Source: JBCDCY01 sp039180875
Lineage (GTDB): Bacteria > Pseudomonadota > Alphaproteobacteria > Rhodobacterales > Rhodobacteraceae
Length of the DNA: 64,000 nt
Assembly: GCA_039180875.1 (NCBI GenBank)
Contig: JBCDCY010000007.1
Span: forward strand, 102,662-166,661
Direction: 5' to 3'
Shown here: piece after piece, positions 41,172 through 49,283 of the stretch
Position numbering within the stretch: the first letter of the stretch is position 1
Layout: every line of letters starts with the position of its first letter
The notes under the pieces: generated by a model
Told to the model about the DNA's origin: nothing
Database searches by the model: none
What the model saw: only the letters and a program-made list of their open reading frames with translations
Position numbers and translations under genes: made by a program

Positions 41172-41815
41172 CGCTTATGCGGGACGTCGTCGAGGAGGCC
41201 GCCGTCGGCGTCGGGGTGGCGGACACGCCCGAAGGCCTGTCGGTCATCCAACGCCCGGGTTCCGCCGCGGTCATCTGGCGCCGCCCGCCACTGCCCGGTC
41301 TGCAGGCTTGGATCGAGGCGCTGGCGCCCGCCGAGCTGCCCCGCACCCGGACGATCGTGCGACCCGGGGCGGTGCGCAGGGCGGTGCAGGAAGCCTGCGG
41401 TCGGGCGCACACGCCGGACACGCCCGAGCGGGAGCTTTTGGTCGATGACGTGGCCACGTTGGCGAGGATCTTCGCCGATCTCGTCGACGCGCCGTATCTC
41501 CGGCTCCGCCTCGATGTGCTGACGACAAATGCCTGCCGTAGGTTCCACATCGACGCCGTCACCGCGCGACTGATCTGCACCTATCGCGGGACTGGCACGC
41601 AGTACGGCACCTCGACCGACGGGCAAGAGCCCCGACGGGTCTTCACGGTGCCGACTTCTGCCCCGATCCTGCTCCGCGGCACGCACTGGCCGGAAGATCC
41701 GAAATCGGGCCTGCTGCACCGCTCTCCCCCGATCGAGGGCACGGGCGAGACCCGGCTTCTTCTCGTGCTCGACCCAGTGATGGACCCGGTGATGGATCCA
41801 GACGAGGAGGCCTGA
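41168..41815 (+). CDS. DUF1826 protein of the zinc regulon
   Basis: This 215-residue protein matches DUF1826: IWRRPPLPGLQAWIEAL near the N terminus, CRRFHIDAVTARLICTYRGTGTQY in the centre and ILLRGTHWPE then LHRSPPIEGTGETRLLLVLDP near the end. The HxD...H arrangement resembles a double-stranded beta-helix iron site, although activity is unknown. DUF1826 genes are commonly found beside Zur-controlled COG0523 genes, as here. It overlaps the COG0523 gene by four bases and the next gene by one base. Confidence 0.88.
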   Translation: MTLMRDVVEEAAVGVGVADTPEGLSVIQRPGSAAVIWRRPPLPGLQAWIEALAPAELPRTRTIVRPGAVRRAVQEACGRAHTPDTPERELLVDDVATLARIFADLVDAPYLRLRLDVLTTNACRRFHIDAVTARLICTYRGTGTQYGTSTDGQEPRRVFTVPTSAPILLRGTHWPEDPKSGLLHRSPPIEGTGETRLLLVLDPVMDPVMDPDEEA

Positions 41816-42120
41816 TGCCGGGAAATCGCGGGCAGACGAGCCTGAAGCGCAAGCGCCGGTCCGAGGATCCGATGCAGGAATTCGACCGGCTACCGCCGGA
41901 GTTGCGCGCCTGGCTCGCCGAGGCCGTCCTGCCCTGGCGTCCCCGATCCGTGCAGCGGGCCTTCGACACGGCGTTCGCTCGAACCCGGGACAAGGCCGAC
42001 GCGTTCCAGCAACTGGACCGCCTGCAAGAGCGGCTGGTGGCGAAAGACGCCCGCAAGGTCTGGGGGCAGGACTATCCCTGCGCTGCGGTTGGGGGCCGGG
42101 AGCGCGTGCCCGGCGCCTAG
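41815..42120 (+). CDS. Small basic protein (DUF6525-like) of the zinc operon
   Basis: This 101-residue protein has the layout LKRKRRSEDPMQEFDRLPPELRAWLAEAVLPWRPRSVQRAFDTAF...DKADAFQQLDRLQERLVAKDARKVWGQDYP, which I recognise as the DUF6525-type family of Rhodobacterales. Function is unknown. It overlaps the DUF1826 stop by one base, so it is the third gene of the Zur-box unit. It converges with, and overlaps by four bases, the interrupted secreted-protein gene. Confidence 0.75.
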   Translation: MPGNRGQTSLKRKRRSEDPMQEFDRLPPELRAWLAEAVLPWRPRSVQRAFDTAFARTRDKADAFQQLDRLQERLVAKDARKVWGQDYPCAAVGGRERVPGA

Positions 42121-43463
42121 CGAGCGATGACCATCGAGTGTGCGCCTCGCGCCACCGGCACCGAATGCTCGGTCTTGATCAGCTGCGTGTTTCCGGGGTC
42201 CAGCGGATCTGTCTGGATGCGCCAGAAGTCGATGGACGATCCCGTGCGTCGATCGTCGAAGTGATCGTAGTTGGCGACCGCAAGGTAGCTGCCCGACGTG
42301 TCGAAGACGGCCGCTTCAGGCAAGATCCCATCGTAGTTGAAGGTGCCAATCTCGGTGAGATCGCCGGTGTCCTGATCGAGGGCGGCGAGGGTGACCGACG
42401 CGTACCAGGTTATGCGCGGGTCGTCGTATGGCAGGTAGCTGCGCTCAAGATTGGTCGTCGCGACCCAGCGGCCGTCGGGAGAGACGGCGAGGCCTTCGGG
42501 AGAGACGCCGGTCAGCACCCGATCCACGAAGGCGTGGCGAACGGTCCCGTCCTCGCGCGTTTCGGCGTTCATTCTGACCGTCAGCACGGAACCACGCGGC
42601 GCTTCGATCCACGTCCCGGCGATATCGGGACCCCAGTAGAGCGCGTTCGCGACCGCATGGCTGCCATCGGGCGTGAAGAAGACGCGGTACGGGGCCCGGT
42701 CGATTTCCACGACATTGCCAAAGGGTGTGACGCTCAGATCTTCGCCGACCCGCGCGAATTGCATGGTGTTGGCGAACTGGTTGATCCAGACGACGACGTT
42801 CTGGTCGGGATGCCAATCGATATCCATGATGTTGTCGTCACCCAGCCGGTAGCCGTCGATGTTGGGTGCGACCGGGTCGCTCAGGCTCCCGTCCGCGCCG
42901 ATGCGAAAGAGGTGCAGCGGTGCCTCCGCCCCGGATCCGCCCTCGATCGAGTAGCTGACGGCGAGAACGTCGCCGGTCGCATTGGCACGGACTGCCAACG
43001 GCCGATCTGCGACGGCCAGCGTCTGGATCACCTCTGGTCCTGAGGGCGCGGCAAGATCGACGACGGTGAGCGTGTTGCCGACGCGCATGTCGCCGAAGCC
43101 ATGCGCCTCATCGTTGTCGGGGCGGGGGGTGAAGGTCTCGATCACGAAGGCGAAGCGGCCGTCCGGCGTGATCTAGACAGCCGCAGGCGGGCCCGCCACC
43201 GAGTTGGAGGCAAATACCTCCGTCGCCTGCCAGTCGCGCGGATCGCCGTCCAGCGGGATCATGGCCAGCGTATCGCGTCCCTCCCGTGGGCCGAGCATGC
43301 CGTTGACGTAAGCCGACGACACCATGTCGGCGTCTTGGACGGAGACGATGAAGCGCCCCTCGAAATCCAGTTGTCCGCGGGCGTCTCGCGATCCGGCTTG
43401 CTGCGCGATGGCGGGGGCGGCCAACAGGGTCGACGCGGCGAAGGCGCTGAGTAGATCCTTCAA
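42117..43463 (-). pseudogene. Secreted beta-propeller-like protein interrupted by an in-frame amber codon
   Basis: Two frames in the same phase, 43463-43173 and 43145-42117, form one 448-codon gene broken by a single TAG at 43175-43173. The first part has a signal peptide (MKDLLSAFAASTLLAAPAIA). Text runs through the stop without loss of pattern: FASNSVAGPPAAV, stop, ITPDGRFAFVIETFTPRPD. Repeats such as SPDGRWVATTNLE, TPDGSHAVAN and NATGDVLAVSY suggest a seven-bladed beta propeller. The simplest reading is a recent nonsense mutation; readthrough or sequencing error are alternatives. It is divergent from the LysR regulator. Confidence 0.8.
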
Positions 43464-43545
43464 GACGATCTCCTTTTTTCGTGGCGGCGCGGCGCTTGAT
43501 CTGCGCGGGTCGCCACATAAAATCGATCAATCGCTGCCCCTTACG

Positions 43546-44436
43546 ATGCAGCAGAGCGATAATTTCGATAAACTGGAGTTATCGAACGTGTTCGCACTTC
43601 ATGACTACGAGAGCGTCATCGCCATTGCGGAAGAGGCGCATTTCGGCCGCGCGGCGCGGCGGCTGAACGTGACCCAGCCTGCGCTGTCGGCGCGCCTGCG
43701 CCGGATCGAGGAAGAGCTCGGCGTGCGTCTGTTCGACCGGGACCGCGGTGGCGTCACCGTGACGCCCGCGGGCGAGCAGTTTGTCGAAGGGGCGGAACGG
43801 GTCATCACCGCAGCCGAGGAAACGGCGCAATCGGCGCGCAACGCCCAGGCAGGATTGGGCCAGACCTTGCGCATCGGCATGACGCAGGTCGCCGCCTACC
43901 AGATCGTGATCCCGACCCTCGTGAGGTTCCGTAAGACGCATCCCCATGCCCGCGTGAAGCTGTATGAGGGCACCACCGCCGGCTTGGAAAGGCGGCTGGA
44001 ACAAGGAATGATCGACGTGGCGTTTCTCCATCCGCCGCTGCACGCGCCAGACCTTTCGGAAACGGCTCTGCTCTCAACACCCATGGCGCTGTTCGACGGC
44101 GATCCCGACCTCATGAAGCGCAGGCCGATGGTCGCCTATCCGCGGGCCGAAGCGCCCGTATTGATGGGCGCGCTCGCCCGCCAGGCGAACCAAGGCAACG
44201 GTGAGTATCCGACGGCCGAGGCCGATACGATGTTGGGAGCGATCATCCTGTCCAGAGCCGGGTTCGGGCCGTTCGCCGCCACCGCCGATTATCCCACCCC
44301 CTTTGAGAAGACGGAGCAGTGTCTCGCGGCAACAGACACCGGACTGACGCTGGAGACATCCATCGCCCGGCGCCTGCTCGACCGAAGGCCGATGATTGAG
44401 ACGCTCGTCAAGTCAGCGGTCGGTGCGGCAGGGTGA
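43546..44436 (+). CDS. LysR-family transcriptional regulator
   Basis: This 296-residue regulator has the LysR helix-turn-helix (VIAIAEEAHFGRAARRLNVTQPALSARLRRIEEELGVRLFDRD, residues about 18-60) and a periplasmic-binding-type effector domain (LRIGMTQVAAYQIVIPTLVRFRKTHPHARVKLYEG). It is divergent from the interrupted propeller gene (82-base gap), so that gene may be its target. The start ATG at 43546 gives a normal LysR N-terminal length. Confidence 0.9.
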   Translation: MQQSDNFDKLELSNVFALHDYESVIAIAEEAHFGRAARRLNVTQPALSARLRRIEEELGVRLFDRDRGGVTVTPAGEQFVEGAERVITAAEETAQSARNAQAGLGQTLRIGMTQVAAYQIVIPTLVRFRKTHPHARVKLYEGTTAGLERRLEQGMIDVAFLHPPLHAPDLSETALLSTPMALFDGDPDLMKRRPMVAYPRAEAPVLMGALARQANQGNGEYPTAEADTMLGAIILSRAGFGPFAATADYPTPFEKTEQCLAATDTGLTLETSIARRLLDRRPMIETLVKSAVGAAG

Positions 44437-44610
44437 CGAAAAGAGGAGGGACTACCGCCCAAGCAAAAACGCCAGCGTTCCTACGCTAGTGAGCAAATGG
44501 GGCGCTCCGACCACCAGCCGGCGACGGCAATGCACATGACCAGTTCAAGTCGGTGGATGGAGTCGGTGTCCGCTCGGCTTCATAGACGGTCACGGGCCGG
44601 AGCCCTCGAG

Positions 44611-44738
44611 CGCGCTGCAGGGCCTCTTTCGTAGTCGATTGGCGAGGGATATCCTTGAGCCGAGAGACGACGGCCGGGAATGTACCGGCCCTCGATGAAC
44701 TCGAAGATCGCCATGCGCCCTTCGGCGTTGATCCGGGA
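44611..44738 (-). pseudogene. IS3-family OrfB C-terminal relic
   Basis: On the minus strand a 42-codon stretch reads INAEGRMAIFEFIEGRYIPG followed by RRLSAQGYPSPIDYERG, a decayed copy of the C terminus of IS3-type OrfB (normally FIEGWYNPRRRHSALGYLSPIDYER). The frame is lost on the upstream side. It marks an old insertion on the left of the nested IS at 45.5 kb. Confidence 0.75.
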
Positions 44739-45534
44739 ACGGCACGGCTCGAGAAGCGCACATCAAAAAATGACAACGAAGCTGCGCACCATCTCGACCT
44801 GCCAGCGCCGTCACAACGCAATGCTGTCCACAACCGAGCGGTCGGAGGACGCCTGATGGCGGACCAGATCTCCGGCCCTATCGAGACATCTCGCTCCGCA
44901 CGAAAGCCCAGTGTTTCTGGGCGCCTGCCGGTCATCCACGCGCAACGGTCAGAAAAATACTCGACGCTGTCTCGCGCCGGTGAGAGTTAGGCGGACAGTC
45001 TCACGGGCCTGGTGCTGCATCTTGTATCGCACCCGACCGCCCAAGTCTTAAGACACTAATCGAGAACCAAATGGCGGAGAGACAGAATTTTGACCAAAGC
45101 TCTGCACTCGAGTATACTTCTGAAGAAGTTGGAGAAGGCGAGAGAAAATGAGATGGTCTCGCACAAATTGCTATACAGATATTTGTGCGGAACCAGCGAC
45201 GAGCCCCGGGGGCCTCGCCATCGGGTCGGTCCACAAGCGCCACGCACAGCCATCGTGAGAGGCATCGAGACCATCTCCATGGCCACGTGAGAACGTAGCG
45301 CAGTGGTGAGATGATGCTCGATCTTCTCTACGACCTCGCCATGGTGGAGAGCTGCCATAATGATCTGGCCTGTGGTGTTTGAGGCGCTGCTCAGGATCTC
45401 CGTGCACGAGCCATGTTGACGGGTCTATCAGGCCTTTAGAGTTAGACCTGACTGACGTCTTTGGACTTGAAATATCCCCATAGGGACCGCCCTCCGGCGT
45501 CGCGCAGGCCGCAACAATGAGAACACCCGCGGTC
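44739..45534. other. Degenerate spacer beside IS elements
   Basis: About 800 bases with only short frames and no ribosome sites. It is flanked by an OrfB relic and the nested IS. No gene was recognised. The stretch 45110-45190 is AT-richer than its surroundings. Confidence 0.5.
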
Positions 45535-46582
45535 TGGCCTGCTGCCGGTTTCGTGGACATCGAGGTAGGGTGTTCCATGAGACTGGAGGTTCGCGATGGC
45601 GAGACGGCTGCTTCGCCGAGAAGTCGTGAAGCTGAAGGCGGAGCACGACATTCTAAGAAAAGGCCGCCGCCTACTTCGGCAAGGACCAGATTTGATGTTT
45701 GGCTTCGTCGCGAAGCACCAAGGGGTCTGGCCGGTCAGTTGGATGTGCGACGCGCTCGGTGTGTCGCGAAGCGGATTCCACGCCTGGCTGACGAGGCCGC
45801 GGAGCCACCGCTCTGTCAGGGACGAGCGTATCGGTGCGCTGGTCAGAGCTAGCTTCCTGCGGTCGGACCGAACCTACGGCGCGCGTCGGGTCTGGCACGA
45901 CGTGCTGGCCGAGGGCGTCGATTGTGGTCTGCACGCGATCGAACGGCTAATGCGCCTGCAAGGGCTGAGGGCCCGGCCGAGACGGCGTCGACTCCCACAA
46001 GATTCCGGCGACAGAGCAATCATCGCTCCCAATGTCCTGGACCGGAGCTTCGACGCCAGTGGGCCGAACCAGAAATGGATCGCCGACTTCACCTATGTCC
46101 GGACAGCTGAAGGCTGGCTCTACGTCGCGGTCATGATCGACCTGTTCTCGCGCCGGGCGGTGGGGTGGTCCATGAAGGACGCTATGACCTCACAACCGGT
46201 GACGGATGCGCTAATGATGGCGATCTGGCGCCGGGGTCGCCCGAGGGCGCTGCTGCATCACTCCGACCAGGGCAGCCAATATACCAGCGAAACGTTCCAG
46301 CGCCTCATGGCCGACAACGGCGTCACCTGTTCGATGAGCCGCTCCAGCAACGTGTGGGCCAACGCAGCCATGGAGAGCTTCTTCTCTTCGCTCAAGACCG
46401 AACGGGTCCGGGGACGAACTTACCGGACGCGGGATAAGGCGAGAGCCGACGTCTTCGACTACATCGAGCGCTTCTACAATCCGATCCGTCAGCACTCGAC
46501 GATCCGCTATCTCAGCCCCATCCTATACGAGGAGCAAGCGATGAGAGTTTAAGTCGCCGTCCACGAAACCGGCAGCAGGCCA
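45535..46582. mobile_element. IS3-family insertion sequence with 24-bp inverted repeats and 3-bp target duplication
   Basis: A perfect 24-bp inverted repeat begins TGGCCTGCTGCCGG at 45535 and ends at 46582 with its complement. The outside bases are GTC on both sides, a three-base target duplication typical of the IS3 family. The interior encodes an OrfB-type transposase but lacks the OrfA N-terminal region, so the 1,048-base element is internally shortened. It sits inside another IS3-type transposase frame. Confidence 0.85.
45596..46552 (+). CDS. IS3-family transposase OrfB (with OrfA tail)
   Basis: This 318-residue protein has the DDE core of IS3 OrfB: IADFTYVRTAEGWLYVAVMIDLFSRRAVGW with the first Asp, HHSDQGSQYTS with the second, and NAAMESFFSSLKTE with the Glu. 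The C terminus keeps FYNPIRQHSTIRYLSPILYE. The first 25 residues (MARRLLRREVVKLKAEHDILRK) are the end of an OrfA leucine zipper, and the stretch after them is in a shifted frame compared with normal AAAYF text. Whether it still transposes without OrfA is doubtful. Confidence 0.9.
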   Translation: MARRLLRREVVKLKAEHDILRKGRRLLRQGPDLMFGFVAKHQGVWPVSWMCDALGVSRSGFHAWLTRPRSHRSVRDERIGALVRASFLRSDRTYGARRVWHDVLAEGVDCGLHAIERLMRLQGLRARPRRRRLPQDSGDRAIIAPNVLDRSFDASGPNQKWIADFTYVRTAEGWLYVAVMIDLFSRRAVGWSMKDAMTSQPVTDALMMAIWRRGRPRALLHHSDQGSQYTSETFQRLMADNGVTCSMSRSSNVWANAAMESFFSSLKTERVRGRTYRTRDKARADVFDYIERFYNPIRQHSTIRYLSPILYEEQAMRV

Positions 46583-46810
46583 GTCGGTGCCGTGGTCGCT
46601 GACGATCAGCCCGGGCTTGCCTCGCCTGGCCACGATCGCCTTGGGCCGCTTGGCATCAGACGGCTCCATCCCGCCGTACTTCGACTTCCAGGCATAGAAG
46701 GTCGCGCCCGAAATGCCGTGCCGGCGGCACAGATCCGCGGTCTTCGCGCCTGCCTCTTGCTCGCGCAGGATCGCGATGACTTGCTCTTCCGTGAACTTCG
46801 ATCGCTTCAT
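46583..46810 (-). pseudogene. IS3-type OrfA with internal deletion, split by the nested IS
   Basis: The minus-strand frame starts MKRSKFTEEQVIAILREQEAG with the IS407-group OrfA helix-turn-helix (ADLCRRHGISGATFYAWKSKYGGMEPSDAKR). It then passes directly into RRGKPGLIVSDHGTD, a piece of the OrfB catalytic region, so the middle of the element has been deleted. The nested IS is inserted exactly in the GTD codons. The rest of OrfB is not found on the other side. Confidence 0.8.
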
Positions 46811-46840
46811 CGTCCGGTCCTCTCGCTCGGCCGGATTCTA

Positions 46841-46869
46841 GCATCAGATGGAGGAAATCCCGGGGGTCA
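46841..46869 (-). repeat. Outer terminal inverted repeat of the host IS3 element
   Basis: Read on the minus strand from 46869 the sequence TGACCCCCGGGATTTCCTCC is about 60 bases upstream of the OrfA start, the position and TG-start of an IS3 left end. No matching right end was found in the window. Confidence 0.6.
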
Positions 46870-47134
46870 GAGCATAGTCGTTGGCGATAACGTCGATTTT
46901 TGGCAATCGGGCGCGGCTAACTTGCAGATGTCAATCTGGCAAAGCTGATCTTGGCGCAACCGCAGCGAAAGGGCGCTATGTCCGCATGGAGATCTGAACG
47001 AGGCTCGCCGGCTCGCAACGGCGAATTTCGGGAAGCGGGAACGCGGCCGCAGCATTCGGGATCTCGTGCCGAGGTCGGCCTTGGGTCGACAAACGCCTCC
47101 ACAGGGTTAATGGCAACGTTCTTGCCCTAACAGC

Positions 47135-47869
47135 TCAGATAACCCCAGACCGTATCGCGATAATCGCCGCGTGATGGCGGTTCGATGCCTCCAGCTTTCT
47201 GATTGCATTCTTGAGATGAAAGTTCACCGTCGCAGGCGAAATCGTCGTGACGTCGGCGATCTGGTCGGTGGTCTTTCCGTCGGCCGTCCAGCGCAGACAC
47301 TCGATCTCCCGAACGGAGAGACCGAAGTCCTTTTCCGGCGGGTCGAAAGGCGCGAGGAGCCGCGCCATGAAGTCATGGGTCTGCACCGCCCGCAGGTAAA
47401 GCGAGCCGCCGGCGCCAAGCACGGCATCGTCGATCTCCTGAGGTCGCCCGGCTACGATGGAGAACACGCCTAGGTCGCCGTGATGGCCTGCGATAGGGAT
47501 TGAGTAGCCCGCCGTGATGTCGAATTGGCGGGCTTCATGGAAAACGATCCGCTGATCCTTGCGAAAGCGCCGCAGAAACGGCCCGTCGCCCCAGAAGAAG
47601 GGCAGGCGCGACGACCGGGTCGTAACGGCGACTGGGTCGTAGAAGCGATAAAGCTTGCGCTGATAGCGATCCCGCCATTCGTCCGGGTAGTTGGTGATCA
47701 GCGTGCCTTCGTCGCCGGTCTCCTCTCCGCGGCCGCCTTTCATCAGAAGATAGGAGAAGTAACGCGCCCCGAGACTTTCGGCGTAGTCGGTCAGATCGCG
47801 GCTGACGTCGGCGAGATCGCCGCCGGCGATGAAAGGGCTCTCCGTCGTCTCGTGGATCGTATCCCTCAT
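47135..47869 (-). CDS. LuxR-type quorum-sensing regulator (solo)
   Basis: This 244-residue protein has an autoinducer-binding domain and a GerE-type helix-turn-helix. All key pocket residues of TraR/LuxR are present at the right spacing: W and Y in EWRDRY (W57, Y61), D in FYDPV (D70), W in FFWGDG (W85), G in ITAGYSIPI (G113). The HTH text LSVREIECLRWTADGKTTDQIA has the conserved E, L and G. This favours an acyl-homoserine-lactone ligand over plant-signal solos, which change W57 and Y61. No luxI synthase gene is in the window. It is divergent from the Liv-type importer across a 118-base gap containing a lux-box-like dyad. The ATG at 47869 is preferred to a longer frame that would overlap the importer promoter. 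Confidence 0.9.
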   Translation of the reverse strand: MRDTIHETTESPFIAGGDLADVSRDLTDYAESLGARYFSYLLMKGGRGEETGDEGTLITNYPDEWRDRYQRKLYRFYDPVAVTTRSSRLPFFWGDGPFLRRFRKDQRIVFHEARQFDITAGYSIPIAGHHGDLGVFSIVAGRPQEIDDAVLGAGGSLYLRAVQTHDFMARLLAPFDPPEKDFGLSVREIECLRWTADGKTTDQIADVTTISPATVNFHLKNAIRKLEASNRHHAAIIAIRSGVI

Positions 47870-47912
47870 GGGCCCATCCCGCCCGGCCGGCGCAGAGGTG
47901 CGCCGCGAAACT

Positions 47913-47928
47913 ACCTGATCTGATAGGT
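47913..47928. promoter_or_regulatory. lux-box-like dyad between the LuxR regulator and importer genes
   Basis: ACCTGATCTGATAGGT has ACCT/AGGT ends around an imperfect centre, like the ACCTG...CAGGT ends of lux/las boxes although shorter than the usual 20 bases. It lies 44 bases from the regulator start and 60 bases from the binding-protein start. Candidate operator; not proven. Confidence 0.5.
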
Positions 47929-47987
47929 TACGGGCGCAGGGGGCCTTTCGCAAACTCATCCGATCGCACATGAAATCGGGAGGCGAA

Positions 47988-49217
47988 ATGAAACCCGCTC
48001 AATTGATCCCGGTCTGCGCCGCCGCTTTGCTCGCGGCCGCGCCGGCCGCAGCCGACGTAGTGAAGATCGGGTTACTCGCGCCAGTGACCGGCCCCTCGGC
48101 CGCCGACGGGCAGGATTTTGTGGATGGTCTGACCTGGGCCGTCGAAGAGGCGAACGCGAAGGGCGGTGTCGCCGGCCACACGTTCGAGATGGTGGTCGCG
48201 GACGTGAAGGACCAATCCGCTGCAAACGTCTCCAGCGCCGCCGAACGCCTGCTCGGCGAGGAAGGTGTAGAGATCATCCTCACGGGCTACGCCAGTCTTT
48301 CGATGTTCGAGGTCGATCTGATGGCCGAAGCCGGGATGCCCTACATCGCGGCCGGTCCGTCGCCATCCTTCGCCGCGATCACCACGCAGGCCATCGAAGA
48401 CTACTGGTGCTGCTGGTCCTTCACCGCATCGTTCACGGGCTACGAGACCGACGTGCGCCCCGCCATCGAGGCGCTCGCCGACCGGGGCGAGATCGCGCTA
48501 CGCGACAAGTCGGTCGCCATCATCTCCTCCGACAACGCCTATTCGAGGACAATCTCGGAGGGCATGAAGGTCTCCTTCGAGGAAGGCGGCTGGACGATCG
48601 TGGTCGACGAGCTTGTGCCGTTCGGCGAGGTCGGAGACTGGCGCGCGATCCTCGCCAAGGTGCAGGAGACGAACCCGGATCTCGTGATCAACACCGACTA
48701 TCTGCCCGGCAACTCGGCGCTCTTCCTCAACCAGTTCCTCGAGTCGCCGACGCAGAGCCTCGTCTTCCTGCAATACGCCCCGTCCGTGCCGGAATTCGTC
48801 AGTCTGACCGGCGATAACTCGAACGGCGTGCTCTACAACCTCATCAACGCCCCGCTCGACAGCGATGGCTGGCCTCGCGGTCAGCAGCTGATGGACGCGT
48901 TCGAGGATCGGTTCGGCCGCGAGTCGGGACCCTACGGCGTCGGCCTCTATGAAATGGCGAACATCTATTTCGATGCGCTTGAGGCCGTCGGCGATCCGAC
49001 GGACCGCGAAGCCGTCGCAGCGGCTATCGGTGCGATCAAGAAGCCGACCGCCGCTGGCAATCTGGAGTTCGATCCGGCGACCCATGTGGCGCTTCAGTCC
49101 AACGACCACATCCCGGTCTCCTTCTGGCAGATCCAGGAAGGCGGCGCCCGCGTGCTGTTCGAGCCTGACAACTACGCCAACGGTTCGTTCCAGACACCGC
49201 CCTGGCTTGCCAATTGA
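47988..49217 (+). CDS. Liv/amide-type periplasmic substrate-binding protein
   Basis: This 409-residue protein has a signal peptide (MKPAQLIPVCAAALLAAAPAAA) and the type I binding fold of HAAT importers (VKIGLLAPVTGPSAADGQDFVDGLTWAVEEANAKGGVAG, then IILTGYASLSMFEVDLMAEAGMPYIAAGPSPSFAAI). The CC pair in DYWCCWSFTASF is unusual. Relatives bind branched-chain amino acids, urea, amides or aromatic acids. The ATG at 47988 follows GGGAGGCGA. It is the first gene of the LuxR-linked transport operon. A stem-loop follows its stop, as is usual for highly expressed binding proteins. Confidence 0.9.
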   Translation: MKPAQLIPVCAAALLAAAPAAADVVKIGLLAPVTGPSAADGQDFVDGLTWAVEEANAKGGVAGHTFEMVVADVKDQSAANVSSAAERLLGEEGVEIILTGYASLSMFEVDLMAEAGMPYIAAGPSPSFAAITTQAIEDYWCCWSFTASFTGYETDVRPAIEALADRGEIALRDKSVAIISSDNAYSRTISEGMKVSFEEGGWTIVVDELVPFGEVGDWRAILAKVQETNPDLVINTDYLPGNSALFLNQFLESPTQSLVFLQYAPSVPEFVSLTGDNSNGVLYNLINAPLDSDGWPRGQQLMDAFEDRFGRESGPYGVGLYEMANIYFDALEAVGDPTDREAVAAAIGAIKKPTAAGNLEFDPATHVALQSNDHIPVSFWQIQEGGARVLFEPDNYANGSFQTPPWLAN

Positions 49218-49226
49218 ACCGAAGCT

Positions 49227-49283
49227 GCCGCCCGCCATGGGCGGCGGCGTCCTTTCGCGGCGTCCCTTCACGGCGTCCCTTTA
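49227..49283 (+). repeat. Stem-loop plus three tandem 13-bp repeats between binding-protein and livG genes
   Basis: Ten bases after the binding-protein stop, GCCGCCC-GCCAT-GGGCGGC forms a perfect seven-pair hairpin (49227-49245). It is followed by three tandem copies of CGGCGTCCYTTNN (49245-49283) running into the livG start. The hairpin probably protects the binding-protein mRNA; the repeats may influence livG translation. No T-run follows, so it is not a full terminator. Confidence 0.7.

Noticed and set aside
45056..45358. 100-residue minus-strand frame in the IS border region
   Set aside because: No ribosome site, no family motif and overlapping alternatives in other frames.
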